From: Bacillota bacterium
GTDB lineage: Bacteria > Actinomycetota > Aquicultoria > Aquicultorales > Aquicultoraceae
Direction: 5' to 3'
DNA: 64,000 nucleotides
Assembly (NCBI GenBank): GCA_023511485.1
Contig: JAIMBH010000009.1
Span: forward strand, 1-64,000
The position numbers and the translations under genes were made by a program. How positions within the stretch are numbered: position 1 is the first letter of the stretch; every line of letters begins with the position of its first letter. A model generated the notes under the pieces. The model made no database searches. It had not been told where the DNA came from and saw nothing but the letters and a program-made list of their open reading frames with translations. Shown in pieces: positions 41,520-50,202 of this stretch.

Positions 41520-42146
41520 TTATGCTGCAGCGGCCGGCTTTATAATATCTCTTATTTTTTGCAAGTCTTCTCTAAATTCCTGCATTCTTTCTTCGCCTTC
41601 ACTGACCATAAAAGCCCTTAGTATTGCTGCTGGGTGGAAGGTAGGTAAAACAGCTATCCCATGCCAGTTAAAAAACTTACCATGATCTTGGGTAAGCTTA
41701 AAATCCTTTCCTAGAAACCACTGGCTGGCTTTGGCACCTAAAGCTACAATAAGCTTCGGTTTTACCACTGCTATCTCGCGCTCTAGAAACTCTCGCTCGA
41801 GGTTTATCTGTCTCGCAGATGGCGGCTTATTGCTCCTCTTACCGCCGGGGATTTTCTTGCACGACCTGTACTTGACCACGTTAGTTATATAAAAATCTTG
41901 GTCTACTTCAAACCCTAAGTCCCTCAGTACGTCTTCGAGTAGCTTACCGGCTCGGCCAACAAATGGTTTCTGCTGCTTCTCTTCTTGTTCGCCAGGTCCC
42001 TCGCCAACCAGCATGCAATTGGCATCGGGATTGCCGCGGGGAAATACCGGGGTATTGCCTACATCCGGAAGCTCTCGACACTGCCTACAGTTTGCAATGT
42101 CCTCTTCAATCTTTTTTATGACTTCGCTTTTATCTAGTTCGGACAT
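41520..42146 (-). CDS. Uracil-DNA glycosylase, UdgX-like loop variant
   Basis: A 208-residue UDG-superfamily protein. Motif A VGEGPGEQEE and the VGRAGKLLEDVL helix are present, with motif B TFHPAAILR. Two N-terminal Cys are in CRQC (20,23). In family-4 UDGs the next Fe-S ligands are KCRP and an AAC; here these are KYRS (Tyr93) and no Cys, with Cys96 nearby. Between them is an ~8-residue longer loop, PGGKRSNKPPS, which matches the GGKRRIHKTPS insert of UdgX, the enzyme that becomes covalently linked to DNA via that His. The His is missing here. So it looks UdgX-related but likely noncovalent. Confidence 0.8.
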   Translation of the reverse strand: MSELDKSEVIKKIEEDIANCRQCRELPDVGNTPVFPRGNPDANCMLVGEGPGEQEEKQQKPFVGRAGKLLEDVLRDLGFEVDQDFYITNVVKYRSCKKIPGGKRSNKPPSARQINLEREFLEREIAVVKPKLIVALGAKASQWFLGKDFKLTQDHGKFFNWHGIAVLPTFHPAAILRAFMVSEGEERMQEFREDLQKIRDIIKPAAAA

Positions 42147-42473
42147 CAGGGTTTGGATACCTCAAATCAAGTTGATGTAAACGAATCTCACACACCTTGG
42201 ATAAGTAAATAATGGAAAAAGGTATAAGTTGGCGACCGTATAAATATAATCCGCGGTTTAGTGTAGCGTTTTTATAGTTCCGCACGGGGGTATAAGATTA
42301 GCTGATTGGGAGGGAAAATATCGGTATTTGGCAGCAGTAATTGCAGCATTTAAACAAGTAAATGAGCTTAGTTGCAATATAAAACTCTCAAAGCAGATTG
42401 CTGTATAGCTAGTCTCTTAGATATTGCAAACCTGCTCACCCCATTTGGTGAGCATTATGTCAGGAGGATGGTA
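42147..42473. other. 327-bp leader region of the glycosyltransferase-CBS gene
   Basis: No gene. A GCTCACC/GGTGAGC hairpin (42434-42453) lies just upstream of the ribosome binding site; its GG pair could affect translation. TATAAT-like AT-rich stretches are near 42243. A frame reaching back to 42372 is judged not to be coding. Confidence 0.5.
42434..42453 (+). promoter_or_regulatory. 7-bp hairpin before the GT-CBS ribosome binding site
   Basis: GCTCACC, loop CCATTT, GGTGAGC, ending 8 nt before AGGAGG. A possible translation regulator. Confidence 0.4.
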
Positions 42474-43889
42474 ATGAAGATAGCTATGGTCGCAGGCCCC
42501 TGGCTTCCTGTACCGCCAACCGGCTATGGTGGAGCTGAACTAGTTGTAAGTCAACTCGCCGACGGTTTGGTGGAAAGAGGCCATGAAGTAGTACTCTTTG
42601 CATCTGGTGACTCGAAAACTAAAGCAAAACTAGTACCTATTGTTGCACACCATATTGGTCAGGACTGGCCTGGCTATGGTCTGCCGCTTCAAAATGCATT
42701 TTCCGAGTATTCGTTTGTAAGGTCGTTCATAGAAAAAGTAGACATAATTCATGACCACACAATGCATCATAATACCTGGCTTCCAGTAAAGTGTATTTAC
42801 ACACTCCACGGTCCTGCAGAATGGGGTGCCGAGCTTGCCCGCAGGATGAGCGCGTTCGGCCAGCAAAATTATTTTGTGGCCATAAGCAACACCCAACGCC
42901 GTTTTTACGGTGAAGAGGGAATCAACTTCGTCAAGACCGTCTATAACGGGATCGATCTTACAAAAGTGCCTTTCTCCGAGAAAAAGCAGGATTACTTGTT
43001 TTTTATTGGACGGGCAAATAGAGAAAAAGGTCTGGACCTTGCTGTTAGGATTGCCATTGCGGCCAAGCGGAAGTTAATAATGGCCATAAAGATGACTGAG
43101 GCCCATGAAAAGGAATATTTTAGAGAGGTTGTTAAGCCGCTTCTTCAAAAGGCAGATGTTGAGATAAGGGGAGATATAACAATTGAAGAGAAATTTGAAC
43201 TCTATAAAAATGCCTATGCAACGCTTTTTACCAGCCAATGGGAAGAGCCTTTTGGGCTTGTTATGATCGAGTCGATGGCCACAGGTACTCCCGTTATAGC
43301 GTTAAAAAGAGGCGCGGCTGCCGAGGTTATTAAGGATGGCGTCACCGGCTTTTTAGGCAATACACTTGATGACTTGATTAAGGCAGTATATAGGGTTCCC
43401 GAGATCAAGCCTGATATTTGTCGACAATATGTGGCTGAGAATTTTTCTGTCGAGAAAATGGTTGATGGTTATGAGGATGCCTATAAGATGGTTCTCTATG
43501 GAATTAAGCGGGCGGTAACAGCCAAAGATGTTATGACCACAGAAGTAGTTACGGTAACCCCAGAGACCACAAGAGAGGAGCTTATAAAAATACTCGCCCG
43601 GTATGACATCAGTGGCGTTCCAGTTATGGCTAACGGTAGGCTTGTAGGGATAGTGAGTGAGGATGATATACTGGCTAAACCTGCGGCGGAAAAGGTAAAG
43701 GATATGATGACAAGAAACGTTATCACTGTTAACGAGCGGGATTCTGTCTACAGGGTTGCCTCTGTTATAATAAGAAATAGGATCAAGCGTGTTCCTGTTA
43801 TGGATAACAGCCGTTTGGTTGGGATAATAAGCAGGCATGATTTGGTGAGGGCGCTTGCCCTTGAGAAATATGGAACAGCGGCAGCATGA
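42474..43889 (+). CDS. GT4-type glycosyltransferase fused to two CBS domains
   Basis: A 471-residue fusion. Residues ~1-340 are a GT-B family 4 glycosyltransferase: MKIAMVAGPWLPVPPTGYGG, RGHEVVLFASGDS, FIGRANREKGLDLAVRIAIA, and the nucleotide-sugar loop EEPFGLVMIESMATGTPVIA. Residues ~349-468 are two CBS domains: VMTTEVVTVTPETTREEL, ARYDISGVPVMANGRLVGIV, then MMTRNVITVNERDSVYRV and RIKRVPVMDNSRLVGIISRH. CAGGAGG precedes ATG 42474. CBS domains bind AMP/ATP, so the sugar transfer may be gated by energy state. The frame is continuous; no stop separates the halves. Confidence 0.93.
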   Translation: MKIAMVAGPWLPVPPTGYGGAELVVSQLADGLVERGHEVVLFASGDSKTKAKLVPIVAHHIGQDWPGYGLPLQNAFSEYSFVRSFIEKVDIIHDHTMHHNTWLPVKCIYTLHGPAEWGAELARRMSAFGQQNYFVAISNTQRRFYGEEGINFVKTVYNGIDLTKVPFSEKKQDYLFFIGRANREKGLDLAVRIAIAAKRKLIMAIKMTEAHEKEYFREVVKPLLQKADVEIRGDITIEEKFELYKNAYATLFTSQWEEPFGLVMIESMATGTPVIALKRGAAAEVIKDGVTGFLGNTLDDLIKAVYRVPEIKPDICRQYVAENFSVEKMVDGYEDAYKMVLYGIKRAVTAKDVMTTEVVTVTPETTREELIKILARYDISGVPVMANGRLVGIVSEDDILAKPAAEKVKDMMTRNVITVNERDSVYRVASVIIRNRIKRVPVMDNSRLVGIISRHDLVRALALEKYGTAAA

Positions 43890-44035
43890 AAATGTGCTAA
43901 AGTCTAAAAGCGCCAAATCGCCAATGCCTTGCCTACACATAACTTCCGCACCGAGCGACCAAAACGTATTTTTCCTGGTATAATTATCATTATGGAGCAC
44001 GGGAAGCTTACTACCGATTATTTTAAAGGTGTTCG

Positions 44036-44674
44036 ATGTCTAAAGAGAAAAAGCGCTACCGCATAGGGATAATGGGGGGTACATTTAACCCAATCCATTA
44101 TGGTCATTTGGTTACAGCTGAAGAAGCGCTTTACCAGTTTAAACTGGATAAAGTAGTTTTTATGCCTGCCGGGCAACCCCCTCATAAAAGAGATAAAGAA
44201 ATACTGTCTCCGGAAGACAGGTATTTGTTAACTGTAATAGCAACCGCATCTAATCCGGATTTTGAGGTCTCAAGACTTGAGATAGAGCGGGTGGGGCCAT
44301 CGTACACTGTGGATACTCTACTGGAGCTGCATGAGGTATATGGTCCTGAGACCGACATGTTCTTTATAACGGGAGCAGATGCAGTCTGGGAAATACTCAC
44401 GTGGAAGGACGCCGAAAAACTTGTTGAGCTAACCGAGTTTATAGCGGCAACTAGGCCGGGTTATAGCCTGGAAAAATTCAAGAAGCTTCACGTTTTACCT
44501 GAGGGTGAGCATAGGGTAAAAGGGAAGCCAAGGGTATCGATTATGGAGATACCCGCTTTGGCAATATCCTCAACAGATATAAGGAGAAGGGTACGAGAGA
44601 ACCGTCCTATTAGATATCTTGTGCCCGAAGGTGTGGCAAGCTATATACAAAAAAGTGGCTTTTGGAGAGACTAG
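44036..44674 (+). CDS. nadD: Nicotinate-nucleotide adenylyltransferase
   Basis: Forms deamido-NAD from nicotinate mononucleotide and ATP. The 212-residue protein has the nucleotidyltransferase motifs IMGGTFNPIHYGHLVTAEEA and ISSTDIRRRVRENRPIRYLV, and KVVFMPAGQPPHK for substrate binding. It starts the housekeeping run nadD-yqeK-LytR-rsfS, as in many Gram-positive and actinobacterial genomes. A weak AAAGGTG precedes the ATG. It acts in the same pathway as nadE at 10.8 kb. Confidence 0.96.
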   Translation: MSKEKKRYRIGIMGGTFNPIHYGHLVTAEEALYQFKLDKVVFMPAGQPPHKRDKEILSPEDRYLLTVIATASNPDFEVSRLEIERVGPSYTVDTLLELHEVYGPETDMFFITGADAVWEILTWKDAEKLVELTEFIAATRPGYSLEKFKKLHVLPEGEHRVKGKPRVSIMEIPALAISSTDIRRRVRENRPIRYLVPEGVASYIQKSGFWRD

Positions 44675-44831
44675 GAATTGCCGACTTTCGATATTATGAT
44701 TATTGATTGAAAAGGTCTCTCTAATTCTTTCCTCCAGAAGAGGATCAAGTGAGGGTGTAACTTTACGGCTTCTAGCTTATGAATCTCAGGTGAGGATCGC
44801 TTATCTTCACTGCTATAAGCCATGACGGACT

Positions 44832-45407
44832 ATGAACTATAACGCAGAGCAAATTAAGGAAAAACTGAAGAGCAAGCTGCTTCCGCAGCACTATGACCAT
44901 TGTGTGAGGACTGCTGAGGCGGCGGTAAGAATGGCCCAGGCTTTTGGGGTAAATGAAGAAAAAGCATATTTAGCGGGGCTTCTGCATGACTATGCCAGGT
45001 CAATGAGCTCAGATGAACTTATATCTGAAGCCAAGAGGTTGGGCCTTGGGATAAATCCAGTCGAGGCGGCATTTCCCTATCTACTTCATGCACAGGTAGG
45101 CGCACGGCTAATTGAAATAGACTTAGGCATTATGGACAAGGAAATCATTGATGCCATAGAGAATCATACGCTTGGCTCAACATCAATGACGCCGCTTGCC
45201 AAAATAATCTATGTAGCAGATATGATTGAGCCAGGAAGGCCTTACCAAGGTCTTGATGCGCTAAGGCGTATTGCCTTAGACGATTTGGATGAAGTGTTTA
45301 GGGAAGCATATATACACTCGCTTGAATACCTTATTAGGGTTAGAAAACTAATACATCCATTGACGGTTGAGGTATGGAACAAGTTGATTGCGAAGCAACA
45401 TGTCTAA
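44832..45407 (+). CDS. yqeK: YqeK-type HD phosphohydrolase
   Basis: A 191-residue HD-domain protein, likely bis(5'-nucleosyl)-tetraphosphatase (Ap4A hydrolase), the activity known for YqeK. HD motif YLAGLLHDYARSMS, further metal ligands His in HYDHCVRTAEAAVRMA and ENHTLGSTSM, and VADMIEPGR. It lies 157 bp after nadD, in the usual context. The stop overlaps the next gene's start by 8 bp. Confidence 0.93.
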   Translation: MNYNAEQIKEKLKSKLLPQHYDHCVRTAEAAVRMAQAFGVNEEKAYLAGLLHDYARSMSSDELISEAKRLGLGINPVEAAFPYLLHAQVGARLIEIDLGIMDKEIIDAIENHTLGSTSMTPLAKIIYVADMIEPGRPYQGLDALRRIALDDLDEVFREAYIHSLEYLIRVRKLIHPLTVEVWNKLIAKQHV

Positions 45408-46539
45408 ATTATTCAAGGCTGCAGGTGCAGGCGAAAATTTAGAGAACCAGGAACTTTTAAGCGAAGATAGCACAGGGCAAAGGGTTAAATCCCGCCGCCG
45501 CATATTAATTGCATCTGCAATTTCTACAGGCTCCATTTTGGTTATATTAATAGTTGCACTGCTTGCTTTTGGATTTATGGCGACAGGGGAAAAATCTAAT
45601 TCTAAGCATAAAAGCAGCGATAAAGCATCTATCCCTGCTAAAAATTCCACTAAAAGGACTGAGCACGCAAACAAAAGCCAACTCAACAATCTAGAACAGA
45701 AGACCATAGCAAGTCTTGATAGCACGAGTACACCGATGGTCAAGCAGATTTTGAACACCCTCATTATTGGCGTTGATAACTCAGGTGTAAACCGTAATGC
45801 CAAAGGTATTTTGTTTGCTAGGATTGATACATTAAGCGGAGTCGTGCAGGCCATCAATATACCGGAGAGGACGTATCTAAATGTAAGTGGTGTTGGCGTT
45901 GACCAAATAGGTCAGACCTATGCCGACGGCTTGGATTCAACCAAAAGAACCGTTGAGGATTTACTTCAGGTACAGGTCGATAGCCATATTATCATGCGTT
46001 ATGAGGATTTTGATTACCTAGTTAGCGGGAGCCGGTTCAAGATAGCCTTTGAAAGGGCGATTGAAACCAGCTTTTCGGAGAGCGAAAAGAACCTCTACGC
46101 CAAAGAAGTGGCAAAAATAGACCTTGCAAAGGTAAGTGTATTTCCGCTTCCGGTAAGGCTCATCAGCATAAACGGCGAGCCTTATTATGAGCCCAATAAC
46201 GAGGAAATAGGCCGTCTGTTAGAGTCATTGTGGGGAATAAAAATGTTAGTAAAAACTGAGACTACGCGGGTATTAATACTGAACGGGTCCGGACAGCCTG
46301 GGGTTGGAAGAGTGGTTTCAGACAAACTAAAAGCCGGCGGTTTTATTATTGTGGACGTGAAGAATGCAAGCAATTTTAACTATAAAAAGACCATTATAGT
46401 GGCCTACAAAGAAAATTATATGGATAAGGCGCAAATGGTGCAAAGGCTTCTCGGAACCGGAGAGGTAATCTACCATTCAGTTGCTCAGGATGTAGCTGAG
46501 ATAGCTGTCATAATAGGCGCTGATTTCAAGGCATATTAG
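45400..46539 (+). CDS. Degenerate LCP/LytR_C-type membrane protein
   Basis: A 379-residue membrane-anchored protein. A cytoplasmic ~35 residues precede a span (~36-60, ILIASAISTGSILVILIVAL). Residues ~118-275 resemble a LytR-CpsA-Psr domain (TLIIGVDNSGVNRNAKGILF, VVQAINIPERTYLNV). The C-terminal ~90 residues are a LytR_C domain (TRVLILNGSGQPGVGRVVSD, then KLKAGGFIIVDV). LCP catalytic arginine motifs (RSDT, IPRDT) are not conserved, so teichoic-acid or glycan ligation is doubtful. ATG 45400 overlaps the yqeK stop. This family often sits between yqeK and rsfS. Confidence 0.85.
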   Translation: MSKLFKAAGAGENLENQELLSEDSTGQRVKSRRRILIASAISTGSILVILIVALLAFGFMATGEKSNSKHKSSDKASIPAKNSTKRTEHANKSQLNNLEQKTIASLDSTSTPMVKQILNTLIIGVDNSGVNRNAKGILFARIDTLSGVVQAINIPERTYLNVSGVGVDQIGQTYADGLDSTKRTVEDLLQVQVDSHIIMRYEDFDYLVSGSRFKIAFERAIETSFSESEKNLYAKEVAKIDLAKVSVFPLPVRLISINGEPYYEPNNEEIGRLLESLWGIKMLVKTETTRVLILNGSGQPGVGRVVSDKLKAGGFIIVDVKNASNFNYKKTIIVAYKENYMDKAQMVQRLLGTGEVIYHSVAQDVAEIAVIIGADFKAY

Positions 46540-46552
46540 AGGAGGGTAGCAT

Positions 46553-46909
46553 CTGGAACCGAAGGATATTGCAGAACTGGCTGCATCTGCTGCAGCCGAC
46601 AAACAAGCAAACGATATCGTTATAATACATATCGGGGATATCTTTGTGATTACGGATTATTTTGTTATCTGTAGCGGTCAGACAAATCGTCAGGTTCAAA
46701 CAATTGCAAATAACGTCGAAGAAAGATTACGTGAACACAAGGTCAAGAAACTGCGTCTTGAAAGTGACAAGCAGGGTAATTGGATATTAATCGACTTTGG
46801 TGCGGTTGTTGTCCATATTCTCACGCAGGAGCAGCGCGATTATTACCAGCTTGAGAGGCTTTGGTCTGATGCACCACACCGAAAGTGGGAAGTAGTGAAA
46901 GGGACATAG
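46553..46909 (+). CDS. rsfS: Ribosomal silencing factor RsfS, apparent CTG start
   Basis: Binds L14 and blocks subunit joining in stationary phase. Homology starts at LEPKDIAELAASAA, then DIVIIHIGDIFVITDYFVIC, and goes on to RDYYQLERLW near the C-terminus. The first usual start in frame, GTG at 46646, would cut off ~31 residues that belong to the core. The only good start is CTG at 46553, with GGAGGG (46541-46546) 6 nt upstream; it gives 118 residues, the normal length. No ATG, GTG or TTG occurs in frame between the preceding gene and 46646. CTG starts are rare, so this is unusual. It follows the LCP gene by 13 bp. Confidence 0.9.
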   Translation: MEPKDIAELAASAAADKQANDIVIIHIGDIFVITDYFVICSGQTNRQVQTIANNVEERLREHKVKKLRLESDKQGNWILIDFGAVVVHILTQEQRDYYQLERLWSDAPHRKWEVVKGT

Positions 46910-47083
46910 CGCAGATTCTCCATTAGCTTATTTAAGCTAATGGATAGATAGCCAGTCGATATTGAAAAGTTGAAAAGGAGATATAATCATAACCCATAAT
47001 ATCTGCATTTATCTGGGAGCAGTGGAGGAAAGAAAAGCTAAAACTCCTTAGAAGCTCTTTAAGTAACTGTCTTCTTGCCTTAA

Positions 47084-47112
47084 TTGACATCGCCGTTATA
47101 AATCATTAATAT
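47084..47112 (+). promoter_or_regulatory. Promoter of tRNA-Ala
   Basis: TTGACA (47084-47089), 17-nt spacer, TAATAT (47107-47112), 24 bp before the tRNA 5' end. An almost ideal sigma-A promoter. Confidence 0.8.
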
Positions 47113-47136
47113 ATGTAGGGATATTTTTGCAAATCT

Positions 47137-47208
47137 GGGGCCATAGCTCAGCGGGAGAGCACTTGGCTGGCAGCCAAGGGGTCGGGGGTTCAAATCCCCC
47201 TGGCTCCA
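47137..47208 (+). tRNA. tRNA-Ala (GGC anticodon)
   Basis: A 72-nt cloverleaf. Acceptor GGGGCCA pairs with TGGCTCC (one G-T pair), D-arm GCTC/GAGC, anticodon stem CTTGG/CCAAG around the 7-nt loop CTGGCAG (anticodon GGC), and T-arm GGGGG-TTCAAAT-CCCCC. The 3' CCA is not encoded. Followed at once by a long palindromic terminator. Confidence 0.96.
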
Positions 47209-47211
47209 CAT

Positions 47212-47245
47212 ATAATAAAGCCCACTAATTAGTGGGCTTTATTAT
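47212..47245. terminator. Terminator of tRNA-Ala
   Basis: Near-perfect 34-nt palindrome centred at 47228/47229 (core AAAGCCCACTAA and its inverse), ending in TTTATTATT. Confidence 0.85.
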
Positions 47246-47264
47246 TGTACCGATAATCGAAAAT

Positions 47265-47367
47265 AAAAATTGAAAATCAACTGGGTTATTGAGAGCAAGC
47301 TAGAAAGGTGAGAGCATATTTAAGGAAGAGCATTTTCGATTCGGTTGATTCTTGATTTTCAATTTTT
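47265..47367. repeat. 16-bp inverted repeat in the leuS upstream region
   Basis: AAAAATTGAAAATCAA (47265-47280) and its exact inverse (47352-47367). A second pair, ATCGAAAAT/ATTTTCGAT, interleaves with it. No T-box motif is seen. Confidence 0.75.
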
Positions 47368-47505
47368 GAATTATCTAGCCCTCGCTATTTAATTCTTTTT
47401 ATGCGATATTTCCTATAAAATGTTAGATACTATGCAGGCATCTCAAGATATTGACGATAATTTTGCTGAAGGAGACTTTTAGATTTCACTTTCAGGAGGT
47501 TCGGC

Positions 47506-49977
47506 GTGACCGAGAGATATAATCACAAGGAAATTGAGGAGAAATGGCAGAAAGCATGGGAAGAAGGGGATATTTTCCGCACTTATGAGGACCCATTGAA
47601 GCCCGAAAAATACATACTGGAGATGTTTCCGTACCCGTCGGGTGAGCTTCATATGGGCCACGTGCGCAACTATTCGATAGGAGATGTTGTTGCCAGATAT
47701 AACAAGATGCGGGGGTATAACATCCTGCATCCTATAGGTTACGATGCCTTCGGTCTTCCTGCTGAAAACGCGGCTATTGCCAGGGGCATCCATCCGGCAC
47801 AATGGACCTTCAGCAATATAGAGAATATGCGAAAGCAACTGAAGCAGCTTGGCTTAAGTTATGATTGGAGCCGCGAGGTTGTAACGGCAAATCCCGACTA
47901 TTACAGATGGGGCCAGTGGCTATTCTTGAAGTTCTACGAGCGTGGATTAGCGTACCGCAAAAAAGCGCAGGTTAACTGGTGCCCAAGCTGCGAGACTGTC
48001 CTTGCAAACGAGCAGGTGGAAGCCGGAAGGTGCTGGCGCTGCGGAAGTATTGCCGAACTGCGTGACCTGGAGCAGTGGTTCTTTAAAATTACTGATTATG
48101 CTGAGAGGCTGCTTAATGACTTAGAGCTTTTGACTGGCTGGCCGGAGCGTGTCCGCATCATGCAGCGCAATTGGATTGGAAGAAGCGAAGGCGCGTATGT
48201 TGATTTTAAGGTTAAGGGCAGTGATAAGATAATCACCGTCTTTACAACAAGGCCCGATACGCTCTATGGCGCGACATTTTTCCTGCTCGCTCCAGAACAT
48301 CCTATAGTCAACGAGCTAGTTAAAGGAACTGATTATGAGGCGGGGGCTAAAGAATTCAGACAAAAAGTCGCTGCTGAGACAGAAATCGACCGCACTTCAG
48401 CCGAGAAAGAGAAAAATGGCTACTTCACGGGTGCCTATGTAATAAATCCAGTAAACGGCGAGGAAATTCCGGTTTATCTGGCGGACTATGTACTCATGGG
48501 GTATGGTACCGGTGCGGTTATGGCGGTTCCGGCGCATGACCAGCGCGACTTTGAGTTTGCTACTAAATATGGTCTTCCAATTAAGGTGGTTATAGAGCCG
48601 GCTGGAGAGAAGTTGAACCCGACTATGATGGCGCAAGCGTATGAGGGCGAAGGCGTCATGGTAAATTCTGGCCCATTTAACGGCACACCTCAGACCGAGG
48701 GAATTAAGAAGGTCACCGAATATCTTGAGAACAAAGGTGTCGGAAGAGCGGCGGTTAACTATCGCCTGCGCGATTGGTTAATATCAAGACAGCGCTACTG
48801 GGGAAACCCTATACCTATAGTCTACTGTGAGAGGTGCGGCATAGTGCCTGTTCCTGAGGCGGATCTGCCGGTTATATTACCAGAAGATGTAGAGATTACA
48901 GGAAAAGGCGGCTCGCCGCTTGGAAAAGTTGAATCTTTTGTTAACACGACTTGTCCGCACTGCGATGGGCCGGCAAGACGCGAGACCGACACGATGGATA
49001 CGTTTTTTGATTCGTCTTGGTATTTCTTGCGTTACTGCAGCCCGCATGAAGATAAACTTCCATTTGACAAAGATGCTGTTGACTACTGGATGCCGGTAGA
49101 TCAATACATTGGTGGTATTGAGCACGCGGTACTCCACCTGCTTTACTCCAGGTTCTTTACAAAGGTACTTTACGATATGGGTTTGTTAAGTGTAGTTGAG
49201 CCATTTACCAATCTTTTGACACAGGGTATGGTTATCAAGGATGGCGCGAAGATGTCCAAATCAAAAGGTAATGTTGTTGACCCTGGTATGATTATCGATA
49301 AATATGGCGCAGATACGGCTCGGCTCTTTATTTTGTTTGCTGCACCTCCTGAAAAGGAGCTGGAGTGGAGCGACCGTGGGGTCGAGGGTTCTTATCGGTT
49401 CCTAAATAGGGTTTGGAGACTAGTGCTAGAGAACAAAGATTTTATTGCCGGTACTCCTGCTGTTGAATCGCTTGATTCAGATTCGGCGGCGAGAGATTTG
49501 CGCTCACTGGTGCACAGAACCATACGGCGTGTTACTGCTGACATTGAGCGTTTCAGCTTTAATACCGCAATAAGTGCAATTATGGAGCTGGTTAACGCAA
49601 TGTATAAATATAATGATAAAGACAAGAAGCATGCAGGGGTTATAAAAGAGGCGATAGACAACCTTATACTTATGCTCTCACCGTTTGCTCCACATATAGC
49701 TGAGGAGCTCTGGAGCAACCTTGGAAATAGAGAGAGTGTTTATCTGCAAGCCTGGCCGAAATATGACCCCGAGCTTGCAAAGACTGAAGAAGTGACCCTG
49801 GTTGTCCAAGTCAATGGCAAAGTACGGGATAAGATTACTGTTGCCGCCGATATTTCTGAAGATGAAATGAAAAAAGTAGCCCTTGAATCGGAACGTGTTC
49901 TTGCCCATGTTGGAGACAAGCACGTCAAAAACATCTTCATTGTGCCGGGTAAGCTGGTCAATATAGTAGTTAAGTAA
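47506..49977 (+). CDS. leuS: Leucyl-tRNA synthetase
   Basis: An 823-residue class I synthetase, usual bacterial length. HIGH motif [20 protein letters not shown] (residues ~43-62). Zinc-type Cys pairs: CPSCETVL and CWRCGS. Editing domain with [25 protein letters not shown] motif [15 protein letters not shown]-terminal anticodon and extension domains end [13 protein letters not shown]. The GTG start is preceded by AGGAGG. It has its own terminator, and follows rsfS and the tRNA gene in the usual order. Confidence 0.98.
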   Translation: MTERYNHKEIEEKWQKAWEEGDIFRTYEDPLKPEKYILEMFPYPSGELHMGHVRNYSIGDVVARYNKMRGYNILHPIGYDAFGLPAENAAIARGIHPAQWTFSNIENMRKQLKQLGLSYDWSREVVTANPDYYRWGQWLFLKFYERGLAYRKKAQVNWCPSCETVLANEQVEAGRCWRCGSIAELRDLEQWFFKITDYAERLLNDLELLTGWPERVRIMQRNWIGRSEGAYVDFKVKGSDKIITVFTTRPDTLYGATFFLLAPEHPIVNELVKGTDYEAGAKEFRQKVAAETEIDRTSAEKEKNGYFTGAYVINPVNGEEIPVYLADYVLMGYGTGAVMAVPAHDQRDFEFATKYGLPIKVVIEPAGEKLNPTMMAQAYEGEGVMVNSGPFNGTPQTEGIKKVTEYLENKGVGRAAVNYRLRDWLISRQRYWGNPIPIVYCERCGIVPVPEADLPVILPEDVEITGKGGSPLGKVESFVNTTCPHCDGPARRETDTMDTFFDSSWYFLRYCSPHEDKLPFDKDAVDYWMPVDQYIGGIEHAVLHLLYSRFFTKVLYDMGLLSVVEPFTNLLTQGMVIKDGAKMSKSKGNVVDPGMIIDKYGADTARLFILFAAPPEKELEWSDRGVEGSYRFLNRVWRLVLENKDFIAGTPAVESLDSDSAARDLRSLVHRTIRRVTADIERFSFNTAISAIMELVNAMYKYNDKDKKHAGVIKEAIDNLILMLSPFAPHIAEELWSNLGNRESVYLQAWPKYDPELAKTEEVTLVVQVNGKVRDKITVAADISEDEMKKVALESERVLAHVGDKHVKNIFIVPGKLVNIVVK

Positions 49978-50039
49978 TTCTTGCTTTTTGATTTATGCCG
50001 GCAATTGAAATAATCTAATTAAAATAATCTAAATGAAGT

Positions 50040-50062
50040 GCAGCCCATAAGGGCTGCTTTTT
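50040..50062 (+). terminator. leuS terminator
   Basis: GCAGCCC / GGGCTGC stem with a 4-nt loop and T-run. Confidence 0.88.
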
Positions 50063-50202
50063 CTTCTGGCTTCAGATTTAAGGTGATGAATCAGATTTAA
50101 GGCAATGAGCACCCCAATCTGCATATCCTTTATCTACGGTTTTTTTGAAAGAATTATTGACGGCAAGAAGGGAAAATCGTGTTTATGTAGAATTGCCTAT
50201 AT

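Noticed and set aside
47245-47505. T-box leader for leuS
   Set aside because: No AGGGTGG-type T-box sequence and no specifier hairpin seen.
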